Part shown: positions 1 through 8,320 of the stretch, in pieces
Numbering within the stretch: the stretch's first letter is position 1
Layout of the letters: every line of letters begins with the position of its first letter
DNA from: Pedobacter kyungheensis
GTDB taxonomy: Bacteria; Bacteroidota; Bacteroidia; Sphingobacteriales; Sphingobacteriaceae
Reading direction: 5' to 3'
Length of the DNA stretch: 64,000 nt
Assembly: GCF_000812965.1 (NCBI RefSeq)
Contig: NZ_JSYN01000017.1
Coordinates: forward strand, 62,001 to 126,000
Program-made: the position numbers and the translations under genes
The notes under the pieces: generated by a model
What the model was told of the DNA's origin: nothing
Seen by the model: only the letters and a program-made list of their open reading frames with translations
Databases searched by the model: none

Positions 1-77
1 AAGCCCCGGCCGAAAGAAGCTTGAAAAGCTACAACGTTTCGGTACAGGGTAACACATTAATACACGTAAGCAATTAG
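1..77 (+). CDS. C-terminal end of an upstream gene (partial)
   Basis: One frame is open from base 3 to a TAG at 75-77, one base before the TetR gene, and reads APAERSLKSYNVSVQGN followed by TLIHVSN. The composition looks like a real protein tail and the tight spacing suggests an operon with the regulator. The other two forward frames stop earlier. Too little is left to name the protein. Confidence 0.4.
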   Translation, partial: APAERSLKSYNVSVQGNTLIHVSN

Positions 78-78
78 A

Positions 79-654
79 ATGGAAGCTGAAAAAATAAAAG
101 AAACAGTAAAAAAGGCGGCCAAAGAACTTTTCAGAAAATACGGTTATCATAAAACCAGTGTAAACGAAATTGCTAAAAAAGCACGTATTGCTAAAGCAAC
201 CATTTATAAATACTTTGAAAGTAAAGAACAGGTTTTAGATAGTATTCTGATGGATTATCTGGATCAAAACCTTTACGAAATATTAAATAATAAAGTAAGT
301 TACACTACTGAAGAAGAGCATTTAAAAGCCCTGGTAATGAAAACCAGCCGTTTGTCTTTTACGGCTTGTAACGAATTTATCGGTTGGGATTTTGTGCGCG
401 AGAATGCAAACTCGCAAGAGTTTTTAAAGCACTTGTCTGATCAGCTGGAGGCTTTATTACTAGCCGCTTATTTGCAGTTAGATAACTTTAAAAACAATCC
501 GGCCCGTCGCGAAGGATTAGCTTTCTTACTTAAAGCAAGTAAAAGCATTGTATTTTCGTTCGCTTTCACATCTGTTAGCGATTCGGATGTGCGCAAGAAC
601 TTCGTAAGTTTTCAAAAAGAAATATTGCCATTTTTGGTAAAAGCAGCACTTTAG
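79..654 (+). CDS. TetR/AcrR-family transcriptional regulator
   Basis: This 191-residue protein is the usual length for a TetR-family dimeric repressor. The N-terminal helix-turn-helix domain spans about residues 6-53, with the typical pattern A..LF..YGYHKTSVNEIA..A.IAKATIYKYFESKEQVL. The C-terminal two thirds is an all-helical ligand-binding region with no recognisable ligand signature. The ATG is one base after the stop of the preceding frame, so it is probably co-transcribed with it; TetR regulators in such positions often control their neighbour, commonly an efflux or lipid gene, which is inference here. Family assignment is secure, target unknown. Confidence 0.9.
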   Translation: MEAEKIKETVKKAAKELFRKYGYHKTSVNEIAKKARIAKATIYKYFESKEQVLDSILMDYLDQNLYEILNNKVSYTTEEEHLKALVMKTSRLSFTACNEFIGWDFVRENANSQEFLKHLSDQLEALLLAAYLQLDNFKNNPARREGLAFLLKASKSIVFSFAFTSVSDSDVRKNFVSFQKEILPFLVKAAL

Positions 655-660
655 TACTTA

Positions 661-726
661 AAACCGTGCATAAATTCAATGTTTATTGGTTGTAATAATC
701 TTTAAACTTAAATTTTTGCACGGTTT
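661..726 (+). terminator. Possible terminator after the TetR gene
   Basis: AAACCGTGCA at 661-670 is exactly complementary to TGCACGGTTT at 717-726 and is followed by a run of T. The 46-base loop is long and contains the stop codon of the converging gene, so its strength as a terminator is doubtful. Confidence 0.35.
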
Positions 727-1363
727 TTTTCATCTTTCCATCAACCAGTTTTTGGGTAATTACAGTAACATAATCTGGTATACTCGAATCTTCGATAACC
801 GAAGAATCTTCATAAAGCCCTTGCTTTGCATCATATTTATAATTGATGGTTTTATCAAAACAACAGCCATTTTTGATATGAATAGAAAGCTGTTTGTTTT
901 TCTTGTCAACATCAAACAATCCGAGATTTTCGCTGGCTAACTTGGTTAATGGCGCACTTAACACAAATTTGTTGTTTGCCGACAAATAAACATCGTAAGA
1001 CGGGCTGGCATAAGCGCCGTTATTGCCATTTCTAATGGCAAGGTCTTCAATACCGTCAAAATTGAAATCGCCAAATATCAGCGGAGTTTGGTATTTGCCC
1101 AGATCGAGCCAACCCAGTTGGGCGTTTTGCATTTCGGTTAAGCCAAAATCCAGGTCTTTTGAAGTAAAAGTCTGCATTTCCTGGTCTGTAATCTTATCGT
1201 ACAAAATGATGGTTGCCTTTCCATTGCAACGCCCTGTAGTGCAATTTTCTACAAATATTTTAGCTTTAAAATTGTTTGAGCTGTTATTGGCTGTAAATTT
1301 AAATTGTGCTTTTGCATAGTGGCCAATCAATAAAAAAGCGCAAGCGCATATTAAGTTCTTCAT
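683..1363 (-). CDS. Secreted protein with FG-GAP/VCBS-like calcium-loop motif
   Basis: This 226-residue protein starts with a clear Sec signal peptide (MKNLICACAFLLIGHYAKAQ, cleavage near 20), so it is exported. Around residues 99-108 it has DFNFDGIEDL, the D-x-N-x-D-G-x-x-D-L loop typical of FG-GAP/VCBS and XAC2610-like proteins, which usually binds calcium. Paired cysteines (41 and 46; two more in a GCC motif near 166) suggest disulfides in the periplasm or outside the cell. It is encoded alone, convergent with the TetR gene. No enzymatic motif was seen; function unknown. Confidence 0.75.
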   Translation of the reverse strand: MKNLICACAFLLIGHYAKAQFKFTANNSSNNFKAKIFVENCTTGRCNGKATIILYDKITDQEMQTFTSKDLDFGLTEMQNAQLGWLDLGKYQTPLIFGDFNFDGIEDLAIRNGNNGAYASPSYDVYLSANNKFVLSAPLTKLASENLGLFDVDKKNKQLSIHIKNGCCFDKTINYKYDAKQGLYEDSSVIEDSSIPDYVTVITQKLVDGKMKKTVQKFKFKDYYNQ

Positions 1364-1419
1364 TCAAAAAATTTCGATAAAATTACTGCAATATTCGCTC
1401 GCTAAAAAGTTAAAAAAGG

Positions 1420-2382
1420 TTAACGTTTCCTTTTGCGGTTGGTTATGTACGATTTTACCGCTGATTTGGTAGTTAGCCAGTCTTTCCCTTCCTTGTAGGC
1501 ATCAATTTTACCCTGACGGGCCAGTAGGCTTACATATTCCTGACCGTATGGTATATCGGGTTCCGAAACGATAAATGATATGGGTTCGTAATCTCCGTAG
1601 CTGTTTCCGGGCAGGGCATTAATGTACATATTTAAGGAACGTTCTAATGCTTGTAACATGAGCAGACAAAGTTTGCTGTAATTTCCCTTATTGGCTTGGT
1701 TTAATGCTTCGTAATACTTTTTACGGTCTGCTTTTAAAATAATAGCAGGAGGGAAGCCCTTCCGCATTAACAGCAGGTTCATGGCAAGCCTGACCGTACG
1801 CCCGTTCCCATCAAAAAATGGGTGGATCCAAACCAGTTTATGGTGGAAAATGGTACTCAATACAATATCATTTAAACCTAATGGGTTATCATTTACAAAA
1901 ATGATCAGTTCATCCAATAAATCAGAAACTTTGTTTGCATTTGGAGGAGTAAAATTAGCTCCAACAATGCGTACCCCTCCGTTTCTTAAACGGCCTGCGT
2001 AATCATCTTCTATGCTGCGCAATACGAGGCCATGAAGTGAGAGGATATCGATGCTTCTAAGGATATAATTTTCTTTTACCAGGGTGTAAAGGTAATCGAT
2101 GGCTTTTTCGTGATTAAATGCTTCGAAATGTTCGCGTAGCGATTTGCCTTTAACTGTAATGCCTTCCTGTAACACCATTTGGGTTTCTTGCAGGGTAAGG
2201 GTGTTCCCTTCAATACTGTTAGAATTGTATGTCCACTCGAGGCTTAAATCGGTTTTAATGCGGTGTAGCGCGCTAGAGGGCAAGGGCCTTGATGAATCAA
2301 GCCTTGCTTTTTTCTCGTACAACCGATCTATAGTAGGTTGGAGCTCTGCTAAATTTTCTAAATCTAAATTCCACACACCCAA
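1420..2382 (-). CDS. Fic-domain protein (class II, likely AMP-transferase)
   Basis: Fic enzymes transfer AMP (or related groups) from a nucleotide to hydroxyl side chains of target proteins. The catalytic motif HPFFDGNGR is at about residues 187-195 and is intact. An N-terminal autoinhibitory helix with SNSIEG (S-x-x-x-E-G, about 54-59) marks class II, in which the glutamate holds the enzyme off. The C-terminal ~80 residues may form a winged-helix substrate-recognition part. There is no ATG: a TTG opens the frame at 2382 and a GTG follows at 2376-2374. Because a -7 box covers 2387-2380, the GTG is the more likely start of a leaderless message. It is a lone gene without an adjacent antitoxin. 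Family certain, target unknown. Confidence 0.9.
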   Translation of the reverse strand: MGVWNLDLENLAELQPTIDRLYEKKARLDSSRPLPSSALHRIKTDLSLEWTYNSNSIEGNTLTLQETQMVLQEGITVKGKSLREHFEAFNHEKAIDYLYTLVKENYILRSIDILSLHGLVLRSIEDDYAGRLRNGGVRIVGANFTPPNANKVSDLLDELIIFVNDNPLGLNDIVLSTIFHHKLVWIHPFFDGNGRTVRLAMNLLLMRKGFPPAIILKADRKKYYEALNQANKGNYSKLCLLMLQALERSLNMYINALPGNSYGDYEPISFIVSEPDIPYGQEYVSLLARQGKIDAYKEGKDWLTTKSAVKSYITNRKRKR

Positions 2383-2387
2383 ATTTA
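2380..2387 (-). promoter_or_regulatory. -7 promoter element of fic
   Basis: The minus strand reads TAAATTTG, a full match to the Bacteroidota -7 consensus TAnnTTTG. It overlaps the formal TTG start, so transcription should begin around the GTG at 2376. Confidence 0.5.
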
Positions 2388-2399
2388 CTAATATCGTTT

Positions 2400-2422
2400 C
2401 GGATTAAAAAGTATTTAATCCG
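2400..2422. promoter_or_regulatory. Palindromic operator candidate upstream of fic
   Basis: CGGATTAAA and TTTAATCCG form perfect 9-base arms around AAGTA. The palindrome lies 13-35 bases upstream of the fic -7 element, covering the expected -33 region, as a repressor site would. It has no T-run and lies beyond the terminator of the preceding gene. Confidence 0.45.
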
Positions 2423-2439
2423 ATATTAAAAAATTTTCC

Positions 2440-2474
2440 AAAAAAAATACCGGATAATTTGTGGTTACCCGGTA
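2440..2474 (-). terminator. Terminator of the ABC exporter operon
   Basis: On the minus strand TACCGG and CCGGTA pair across a 15-base loop and are followed directly by eight or more T, just past the permease stop codon. Confidence 0.6.
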
Positions 2475-2494
2475 GCAGATTTATTTTTTTCTGA

Positions 2495-3610
2495 TTACTC
2501 CCATTTAAAAACCTTTACGGCAACGGCATAAATACCTATTCCCCAGATTAACAGGATCATGATCTGGAATTTCACATCCCAAAGACCAAGTCCTTCAAAG
2601 GCTACTTTACGCATTGCATCGTTTAAATAGGTGAGTGGTAAAGCTCTGCTGATAGGTTGCAACCAGTTCGGGAAGGCTTCAATTGAAAAGAAGGTTCCCG
2701 ATAATAAGAATTGCGGAAGGGTTACAATATTTGAAATAGGAGGGATCATGCTTTCGTTTTTTGCAATACCCGAAATAATAAAACCAAAGCCCATAAAAAC
2801 AATTACCCCCAGTGTTGCAAGTAATAGCATATTGACGACCGTGACTGCTCCATGAATAAGCGTAAAGCCAAAAAAGAAGTGGCCTAATAAGATGATAAAT
2901 AAAGCGCCTATTAATGCAAAACCTATACGCGCAATGCCTTCGCCAATTACTATGCTCGATCGTTTTACAGGAGTAGCAAAAAAGCGTTTAATCACAAGTG
3001 TTTGGCGCAAGCTTAAAAATACAAAGGCTGTTCCGAATACGCCGGTACTTAATAATGAGAAGCCTAACTGACCCGGCAGGATAAAATCGATCGTTTTATA
3101 CTCGCGACCAGTTATCGTACTTTCGCGTATTTCAGCAACCGATGGTTTTAAGGTTTTATCGTAAAACAAGTTATTCAATACCGATTTTAGAATGCCGCCT
3201 TTATCTCTTGATGCCGAAGTGTAAACGACATTTACCGAATAGGCTGGTGCATTTACTTTCCGGTGCACATCAATCATAGCATCAACATTTCCTTTTTCAA
3301 GCAGCTTGTCAAACTCCGCTTTGGTTTTGTCTTTTACCAAACGAATCATGCCTGTTTTCTCCATCATACCAATAACCGGATTGTTGACATCAGATCCGGG
3401 AGTAATGCCCACATCGATATGGGTGCCGCCACCACCTAAAAAGCCGAAAACCAGTATAAATATCAAGGGGAAGGCAAGTGTGAAAACCACTGCCGAGGGG
3501 CTGCGCATAATTGAACGGAAACTTGCTTTTGCCAAAGCCAGGGTAGCTGTGGTATTGCTGTATCCGTTTGCTCCTGAAGGAGCATTTGAATTTTGTATAT
3601 CTTTTTGCAT
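2495..3610 (-). CDS. ABC-2 type transporter permease
   Basis: This is the membrane subunit of an ABC exporter paired with the ATPase encoded just upstream. One membrane segment lies near residues 35-55 (VVFTLAFPLIFILVFGFLGG), then a long extracytoplasmic domain, then five or so segments in the C-terminal half, the usual ABC-2 (YhgE/NatB-like) layout. The ATG at 3610 is chosen over a TTG ten codons earlier; the sequence here repeats AAAAAGATATGC twice. Substrates of this class include drugs, polysaccharides and lipids; none can be chosen from sequence. About 371 residues. Confidence 0.88.
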   Translation of the reverse strand: MQKDIQNSNAPSGANGYSNTTATLALAKASFRSIMRSPSAVVFTLAFPLIFILVFGFLGGGGTHIDVGITPGSDVNNPVIGMMEKTGMIRLVKDKTKAEFDKLLEKGNVDAMIDVHRKVNAPAYSVNVVYTSASRDKGGILKSVLNNLFYDKTLKPSVAEIRESTITGREYKTIDFILPGQLGFSLLSTGVFGTAFVFLSLRQTLVIKRFFATPVKRSSIVIGEGIARIGFALIGALFIILLGHFFFGFTLIHGAVTVVNMLLLATLGVIVFMGFGFIISGIAKNESMIPPISNIVTLPQFLLSGTFFSIEAFPNWLQPISRALPLTYLNDAMRKVAFEGLGLWDVKFQIMILLIWGIGIYAVAVKVFKWE

Positions 3611-3676
3611 ATCTTTTTGCTGGATGCTGTTTCGAATCAAATATTGTAATATAAGCTCCCTTTTAGGGGAAGAAGG

Positions 3677-4441
3677 TTATTCTCTCCATTCTTTACCGGT
3701 CAGGTTGATGAAAACATCTTCCAGATTGGCTTTTTTAACTTCTTTTTTGCGCTCAAAGCCGCTGTTTACCAACTGATCGATTAGGTTATCGGGGGTGTCA
3801 AGCGCAATAATTTCACCGCGCTCTACAAAGGCTACACGATCGCAAAGCTGTTCGGCCTCATCCATGTAGTGCGTGGTGATTACCACAGTTGTACCAGCAT
3901 TACGGATTTCAGTAATCAAATCCCATAAATTTCTCCTGGCCTGTGGATCTAAGCCTGTTGTTGGCTCGTCAAGAAAGATAATTTTAGGCTGGTTAATAAG
4001 CGTGGTAGCAATAGAAAAGCGTTGTTTCTGTCCACCCGAAAGGGCTTTATATTTGGCTTTGGCTTTATCCTGAAGGTTTACTTTCTCCAGCATTTCCATC
4101 GGTTTAATATTTGCGCCATATAATCCCGCAAAAAGCTCAATAAGTTCTACGAGGTTAAGGTTAGGATAATAGCCTGCAGCCTGTAGCTGTACACCAATAA
4201 TTTGTTTTATTTCCTGTGCCTGTTTATCTACCGAAAAGCCATCAACTGTAATTTCGCCCGATGTTTTATCTCTTAAAGTTTCAATAATTTCGAGGGTAGT
4301 GGTTTTGCCGGCACCATTTGGGCCAAGCAAACCAAAGATTTCATGCTCGTAAACGTCGAAACTAAGGCCCTGAACGGCCACAAAATCATCGTACTTTTTT
4401 ACCAGGTTTTTAACACTGATAATAGCTTTGGGTGTTTCCAT
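3677..4441 (-). CDS. ABC transporter ATP-binding protein
   Basis: This 254-residue cytoplasmic ATPase drives the adjacent ABC-2 permease. Walker A GPNGAGKTT is near residues 40-48, the signature LSGGQKQR near 134-141, Walker B IIFLDEP follows, and the switch histidine is in VITTHYMDEAEQLCDR. The C-terminal tail (LEDVFINLTGKEWRE) is the typical end of DrrA/CcmA-like exporters. It is the first gene of a two-gene operon; a short CCCCTAAAAGGG-type repeat separates it from the permease. Confidence 0.93.
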   Translation of the reverse strand: METPKAIISVKNLVKKYDDFVAVQGLSFDVYEHEIFGLLGPNGAGKTTTLEIIETLRDKTSGEITVDGFSVDKQAQEIKQIIGVQLQAAGYYPNLNLVELIELFAGLYGANIKPMEMLEKVNLQDKAKAKYKALSGGQKQRFSIATTLINQPKIIFLDEPTTGLDPQARRNLWDLITEIRNAGTTVVITTHYMDEAEQLCDRVAFVERGEIIALDTPDNLIDQLVNSGFERKKEVKKANLEDVFINLTGKEWRE

Positions 4442-4540
4442 GCTGCGAATGTAAGGAGCTTTAAATGAATTGAAAATGAATTTTATCAGTTATGACCTAA
4501 AATGTCGGTAAAATGATGTTTTATTCAGGTGAAAAAGGTT

Positions 4541-4594
4541 TAAAAAAGAAATCTGCGAATCTCCAGCTTAAAATTTGCCGTAGATCCGCAGATT
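4541..4594 (-). terminator. Terminator of carA
   Basis: On the minus strand AATCTGCGGATCT and AGATTCGCAGATT (4594-4582 and 4562-4550) pair with one mismatch and are followed by TTCTTTTTT, about 60 bases past the carA stop. Confidence 0.6.
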
Positions 4595-4650
4595 GTAAAT
4601 ATGGTGCTTTGGACTTTAGTCTTTAAGCTTTGGTTTTTTCTACCTTAATA

Positions 4651-5763
4651 TTACCAGGTTAATTCGCCTTTAATTACTGATACGAAATCATCGAATAAAT
4701 AGCGCGAATCGTGTGGGCCTGGAGACGATTCAGGGTGATATTGAACCGAAAATGCTTTTTTACCTTTAACACGGATACCTTCAATTGATTTATCGTTCAG
4801 GTTTACGTGGGTAACTTCAACTTTATCCGATTTCATTACCTCTTCTGGCACAACACCGAAACCATGGTTTTGAGAAGTTACTTCGCAGTGGTTTTTGATG
4901 ATATTTTTAACCGGGTGGTTTAAACCGCGGTGACCGTTAAACATTTTCATGGTACCAATGCCATTAGCTTCGGCCAATAACTGGTGACCTAAACAGATCC
5001 CGAATAATGGTTTATCTGCAGCAAGAATTGCATTAATGGTTTCTACAGCGTAAGGCATAACCGAAGGATCGCCAGGGCCGTTTGAAATAAAATAACCATC
5101 CGGGTTAAATTTTTCCATTTCGGCAAATGTAGTTTTGGCAGGGAAAACCTGAACGTAAATGTCGCGGCTTTCGAAATTGCGCAAAATGTTTTTCTTGATA
5201 CCCAAATCCAAAGCAGCAACTTTTAGGCTTGCTTCAGGGTTGCCATAAAAATAAGGTTCGGTAGTACTTACTTTTGAAGAAAGTTCCAAACCTTCCATCG
5301 ATGGAACCTCAGCCAATTTTTGCTTTAATTCTTCTAAATCAGTAATTTCTGAAGAGATGATCGCGTTCATTGCGCCTTTATCTCTGATGTGGCGAACCAA
5401 AGCGCGGGTATCGATATCAGAAATAGCAACCAGATTATCATTCTGGAAATAATCCTGAATGGATTCGGTAGCTTGTTTACGGCTATAAATGATGTTGTAA
5501 TTTTTACAAACTAAACCGGCAATTTTAATCGAACCTGATTCGATTTCGTCTTTATGGATACCATAATTACCAATGTGTGAATTGGTAGTAACCATTATCT
5601 GTCCAAAATAACTTGGATCGGTAAAAATTTCCTGGTAACCTGTCATCCCGGTATTAAAACAAATTTCGCCAGTTGTGGTACCAATTTTTCCGGCCGCTTT
5701 GCCGTAAAAAACTGTGCCATCGGCCAGTAATAAAATCGCAGGTAACTTGGTGTAGTTAGTCAT
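4651..5763 (-). CDS. carA: Carbamoyl-phosphate synthase small subunit
   Basis: CarA hydrolyses glutamine and passes ammonia to CarB for carbamoyl phosphate, the precursor of pyrimidines and arginine. At 370 residues it is full length. The N-terminal CPSase_sm domain covers about 1-140 (motif FNTGMTGYQEIFTDPSY), and the class I glutamine amidotransferase domain has the nucleophile C257 in FGICLGHQ and the HPE pair H343/E345. carB is not adjacent. A -7 promoter lies 119 bases upstream, leaving a long leader. Confidence 0.97.
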   Translation of the reverse strand: MTNYTKLPAILLLADGTVFYGKAAGKIGTTTGEICFNTGMTGYQEIFTDPSYFGQIMVTTNSHIGNYGIHKDEIESGSIKIAGLVCKNYNIIYSRKQATESIQDYFQNDNLVAISDIDTRALVRHIRDKGAMNAIISSEITDLEELKQKLAEVPSMEGLELSSKVSTTEPYFYGNPEASLKVAALDLGIKKNILRNFESRDIYVQVFPAKTTFAEMEKFNPDGYFISNGPGDPSVMPYAVETINAILAADKPLFGICLGHQLLAEANGIGTMKMFNGHRGLNHPVKNIIKNHCEVTSQNHGFGVVPEEVMKSDKVEVTHVNLNDKSIEGIRVKGKKAFSVQYHPESSPGPHDSRYLFDDFVSVIKGELTW

Positions 5764-5881
5764 GGTAATTACAATATGGATTTTGATTTAAAAAAGAGTT
5801 GAAAAAAGGGTTGCTCTCAGCATTAAAGCTGTATTTGCGGGCTGCAAAAAAAGATGAATATATCCCTTCCATTTCGGGGTA

Positions 5882-5889
5882 CAAAGATA
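5882..5889 (-). promoter_or_regulatory. -7 promoter element of carA
   Basis: The minus strand reads TATCTTTG, matching TAnnTTTG. It predicts a leader of roughly 115 bases for carA. Confidence 0.5.
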
Positions 5890-6058
5890 GGATTTTAGAT
5901 TTATAATTTAAAGAGAAAAGTGAAATAACATTGGGGCGGAAAGCAAAAAGACTAAAGCAGAAAGCAATGAAACAGGATTTAAGCAAAAAATGATTTTAGC
6001 TTGAGATTGCTTTGGTCTTTTAGCTTTGGTCTTTTCGGCTTAATTAAATAAAAAACAA

Positions 6059-6066
6059 TACTTTTG
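6059..6066 (+). promoter_or_regulatory. -7 promoter element of panB
   Basis: TACTTTTG matches TAnnTTTG and sits 19 bases before the panB ATG, giving a short leader. Confidence 0.5.
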
Positions 6067-6085
6067 GCAACACAAAACAAATCCC

Positions 6086-6901
6086 ATGTCGGTACATAAA
6101 GAAATTAAACGAATCACTACACATACGCTACAGGAAATGAAGCAACGTGGTGAAAAAATATCTATGCTAACGGCCTACGATTATTCTATGGCAACCATTC
6201 TGGATGACGCAGGTTTGGACGTTTTACTGGTGGGCGATTCGGCCTCGAATGTAATGGCTGGTCACGAAACCACTTTGCCAATTACCTTAGATCAGATGAT
6301 TTACCACGCAGCTTCGGTAATCAGAGCCGTTAAACGTGCTTTTGTTGTTGTCGATTTACCTTTTGGTTCTTATCAAGGCAACTCGAAAGAAGCACTGAAT
6401 TCGGCCATCAGGATTATGAAAGAATCGGGTGCGCACGGAGTTAAATTAGAAGGTGGCGAGGAAATTATAGAATCGGTGCAGCGTATTATTACCGCGGGAA
6501 TACCGGTTATGGGGCACCTGGGTTTAACGCCCCAATCTATTTATAAATTTGGTACCTATACCGTACGTGCAAAAGAAGAGGCTGAAGCCAATAAACTGAA
6601 AACCGATGTCCTGGCCTTGCAAGCTGCAGGGTGTTTTGGTATTGTTTTAGAAAAAATTCCGGCGGTATTGGGTAAAGAGGTTACCGAAAGCCTTAATATT
6701 CCAACTATTGGCATTGGCGCAGGCCCGCATTGCGATGGCCAGGTGCTTGTAGTAAACGATATGATTGGGCTTACCAAAGGTTTTAAACCCCGTTTCTTAC
6801 GCCAGTATATTAATTTGTACGATGAAATTTTGGGAGCTGCACAATCGTACATCCGCGATGTGAAAGCAAACGATTTTCCAAACGAAAAAGAACAATATTA
6901 A
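6086..6901 (+). CDS. panB: 3-methyl-2-oxobutanoate hydroxymethyltransferase
   Basis: PanB adds a hydroxymethyl group from methylene-tetrahydrofolate to ketoisovalerate to give ketopantoate, the first committed step of pantothenate and coenzyme A synthesis. The 271-residue protein carries the family motifs [23 protein letters not shown] (metal-binding aspartate), [16 protein letters not shown] and GIVLEKIP (catalytic glutamate), ending with the glycine-rich [14 protein letters not shown]. It is followed by an inverted repeat CTCATAAA/TTTATGAG near 6908-6928 and then the pseudouridine synthase gene. Confidence 0.97.
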   Translation: MSVHKEIKRITTHTLQEMKQRGEKISMLTAYDYSMATILDDAGLDVLLVGDSASNVMAGHETTLPITLDQMIYHAASVIRAVKRAFVVVDLPFGSYQGNSKEALNSAIRIMKESGAHGVKLEGGEEIIESVQRIITAGIPVMGHLGLTPQSIYKFGTYTVRAKEEAEANKLKTDVLALQAAGCFGIVLEKIPAVLGKEVTESLNIPTIGIGAGPHCDGQVLVVNDMIGLTKGFKPRFLRQYINLYDEILGAAQSYIRDVKANDFPNEKEQY

Positions 6902-6974
6902 TCCGAACCTCATAAAGGAGCTTTATGAGATGAGGTTAATGTTTTAAATAATAAACAATTTTTAAATAATTTGA

Positions 6975-6995
6975 GTCCCCTCTAGGGGCGGAGGG
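6975..6995 (+). repeat. CCCCTNNAGGGG-type dispersed element with purine-rich tail
   Basis: GTCCCCTCTAGGGGCGGAGGG is a palindromic core followed by GGAGG, ending 4 bases before the rluA-family ATG, so the repeat supplies a ribosome binding site in a genome that mostly lacks them. Related cores occur at 3656-3676 and 56948-56959. Confidence 0.5.
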
Positions 6996-6999
6996 TTAA

Positions 7000-7686
7000 A
7001 TGCCAATTACCGATAACGACATACTTTTTGAAGATAACCACCTGATTGCCATAAACAAAAGGGCAGGAGATATTGTGCAGGTTGATGAAACCGGCGATGA
7101 GCCGCTAGACGAGCAAGTGAAAAAGTACATCGCTAAAAAGTACAACAAACCCAACGGTGCTTTTTTAGGGGTGGTACACCGTTTAGACCGCCCGGTTAGT
7201 GGAGTGATTCTATTTGCCAAAACCAGCAAGGCCTTAGAGCGGATGAATGCTGTTTTCAAAAACAGGGAAGTAAAGAAAACCTACTGGGCAGTGGTTAAAA
7301 ATAAACCCGAAAAAGAATCGGCCACGCTGGTGCACTGGTTGGTTAAAAACCCGCAGAAAAATGTGGTTTCTTATTACAATACCGAAGTTACAGGTAGCCA
7401 GCGGGCAGAACTATCTTATAAAGTAAAAGCTAAAGTTGGCGATTATTATTTATTGGAAGTTGATCCTTTAACAGGACGGTCTCACCAGATTAGAGTACAG
7501 CTTTCGTCGATGGGCTGCCCCATCATGGGCGATAACAAATATGGTTACCCGCGCGGAAGCAGAAAAGGAAGTATTTGTTTACATGCACGCCGCCTGCAGT
7601 TTATTCATCCGGTTAAAAAAGAACCCGTAAATATTTTTGCCAAATTACCTGTCGATGGTTTCTGGGAAAGATTCGAAAATCTTTAA
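7000..7686 (+). CDS. RluA-family RNA pseudouridine synthase
   Basis: This enzyme isomerises uridine to pseudouridine in rRNA or tRNA. The catalytic aspartate is D63 in HRLDRPVSG. The motifs KTYWAVV and the C-terminal LTGRSHQIRVQLSSMGCPIMGD are standard for the RluA/RluC/RluD group. At 228 residues it is a short form that lacks an N-terminal S4 domain, as in RluA and TruC, so the exact target cannot be assigned. The start is supported by a GGAGG five bases upstream, an unusually good site for this genome. Confidence 0.93.
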   Translation: MPITDNDILFEDNHLIAINKRAGDIVQVDETGDEPLDEQVKKYIAKKYNKPNGAFLGVVHRLDRPVSGVILFAKTSKALERMNAVFKNREVKKTYWAVVKNKPEKESATLVHWLVKNPQKNVVSYYNTEVTGSQRAELSYKVKAKVGDYYLLEVDPLTGRSHQIRVQLSSMGCPIMGDNKYGYPRGSRKGSICLHARRLQFIHPVKKEPVNIFAKLPVDGFWERFENL

Positions 7687-7771
7687 TTTTATTTTGCTTT
7701 TTTCTGGTTTTGAAAGGATTAAGATTTTTTGGCACAATCTTTAATCATAATCCGATAAAAACCAAAGAACA

Positions 7772-8197
7772 ATGAAAAATACCATCTGCGCTGTTACTGC
7801 AATAGCTTTATTTGCTGTAACACTTGTTTCGTGCGAAAATACCCGGAAAACTGAGACGACTAAAGATTCGAGTATCGTTTCTGCTGATGGAGACACGACT
7901 ACAAAGATTACTACAAAAACGACCGAAATTGTTAAAACCGATGCCCCATCTTTTTCGAGTGAAGAAGTGAACAAAAGTTTAGCGGAATATGCTAAACTAA
8001 AGGATGATTACGTGGCGGCATTGAAAACAAAAAACGCGGCCGAAATTAAGGCCGTTAGTGAGAAATATACCGCATGGGCCAACCAGGCAACAACATGGGC
8101 CAGCAAGCTTAAGCCTGATGAGATACAAAAATATTCAGACTATGTGCTAAAGCTTAGTGAGGAATGGTCGAAAGCAGCAAAAGAAGCCATCAAGTAA
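7772..8197 (+). CDS. Small lipoprotein, helical
   Basis: The 141-residue precursor has a lipoprotein signal peptide with lipobox LVSC (acylated Cys near 21), so it should be membrane-anchored outside the cytoplasm. A Thr/Lys/Asp-rich linker (about 25-60) is followed by a helical domain rich in Ala, Lys and Glu with two Trp (YTAWANQATTWASKL). No catalytic motif was recognised. It is transcribed alone and converges on another small lipoprotein across a REP-like inverted repeat. Function unknown. Confidence 0.7.
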   Translation: MKNTICAVTAIALFAVTLVSCENTRKTETTKDSSIVSADGDTTTKITTKTTEIVKTDAPSFSSEEVNKSLAEYAKLKDDYVAALKTKNAAEIKAVSEKYTAWANQATTWASKLKPDEIQKYSDYVLKLSEEWSKAAKEAIK

Positions 8198-8215
8198 TTA
8201 AATTACTCGAAAAAT

Positions 8216-8312
8216 CGTCATTGCGAGAAGGAACGACGAAGCAATCTTTCATGCCGGTAATTCTTGCTATAAAGGTTGCTTCGTCGGCTGAAAAAGCCTT
8301 CTCGCAATGACG
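8216..8312. repeat. REP-like long inverted repeat (copy 1)
   Basis: CGTCATTGCGAGAAGG at 8216-8231 pairs perfectly with 8297-8312, and an inner arm CGACGAAGCAA (8235-8245) pairs with TTGCTTCGTCG (8275-8285). The element fills the gap between two converging lipoprotein genes and may act as a bidirectional terminator. A second copy is at 57049-57136, with only the arms conserved. Confidence 0.8.
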
Positions 8313-8320
8313 ACATTCTT

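Larger units (their letters stand above)
5764..6085. other. Divergent carA/panB intergenic region
   Basis: No gene is supported here. It holds the two divergent promoters listed separately. In the carA leader (minus strand) CAGC/GCTG around a 6-base loop (5820-5833) is followed by two T-rich tracts, which could be a weak attenuator, although the stem is only four pairs. Near 6008-6038 the unit CTTTGGTCTTTT occurs twice in tandem; related GCTTTAGTCTTT words occur near 4610 and 5950. Confidence 0.5.

Noticed and set aside
3306..3776. 156-codon antisense frame over the ABC permease and ATPase genes
   Set aside because: The opposite strand carries two clearly recognisable transporter genes; this is a shadow frame.
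5756..5986. 76-codon open frame on the minus strand ahead of carA
   Set aside because: It covers the carA promoter and leader, overlaps the carA start, and has a Phe/Ser/Asn-rich composition with no domain or conserved look.
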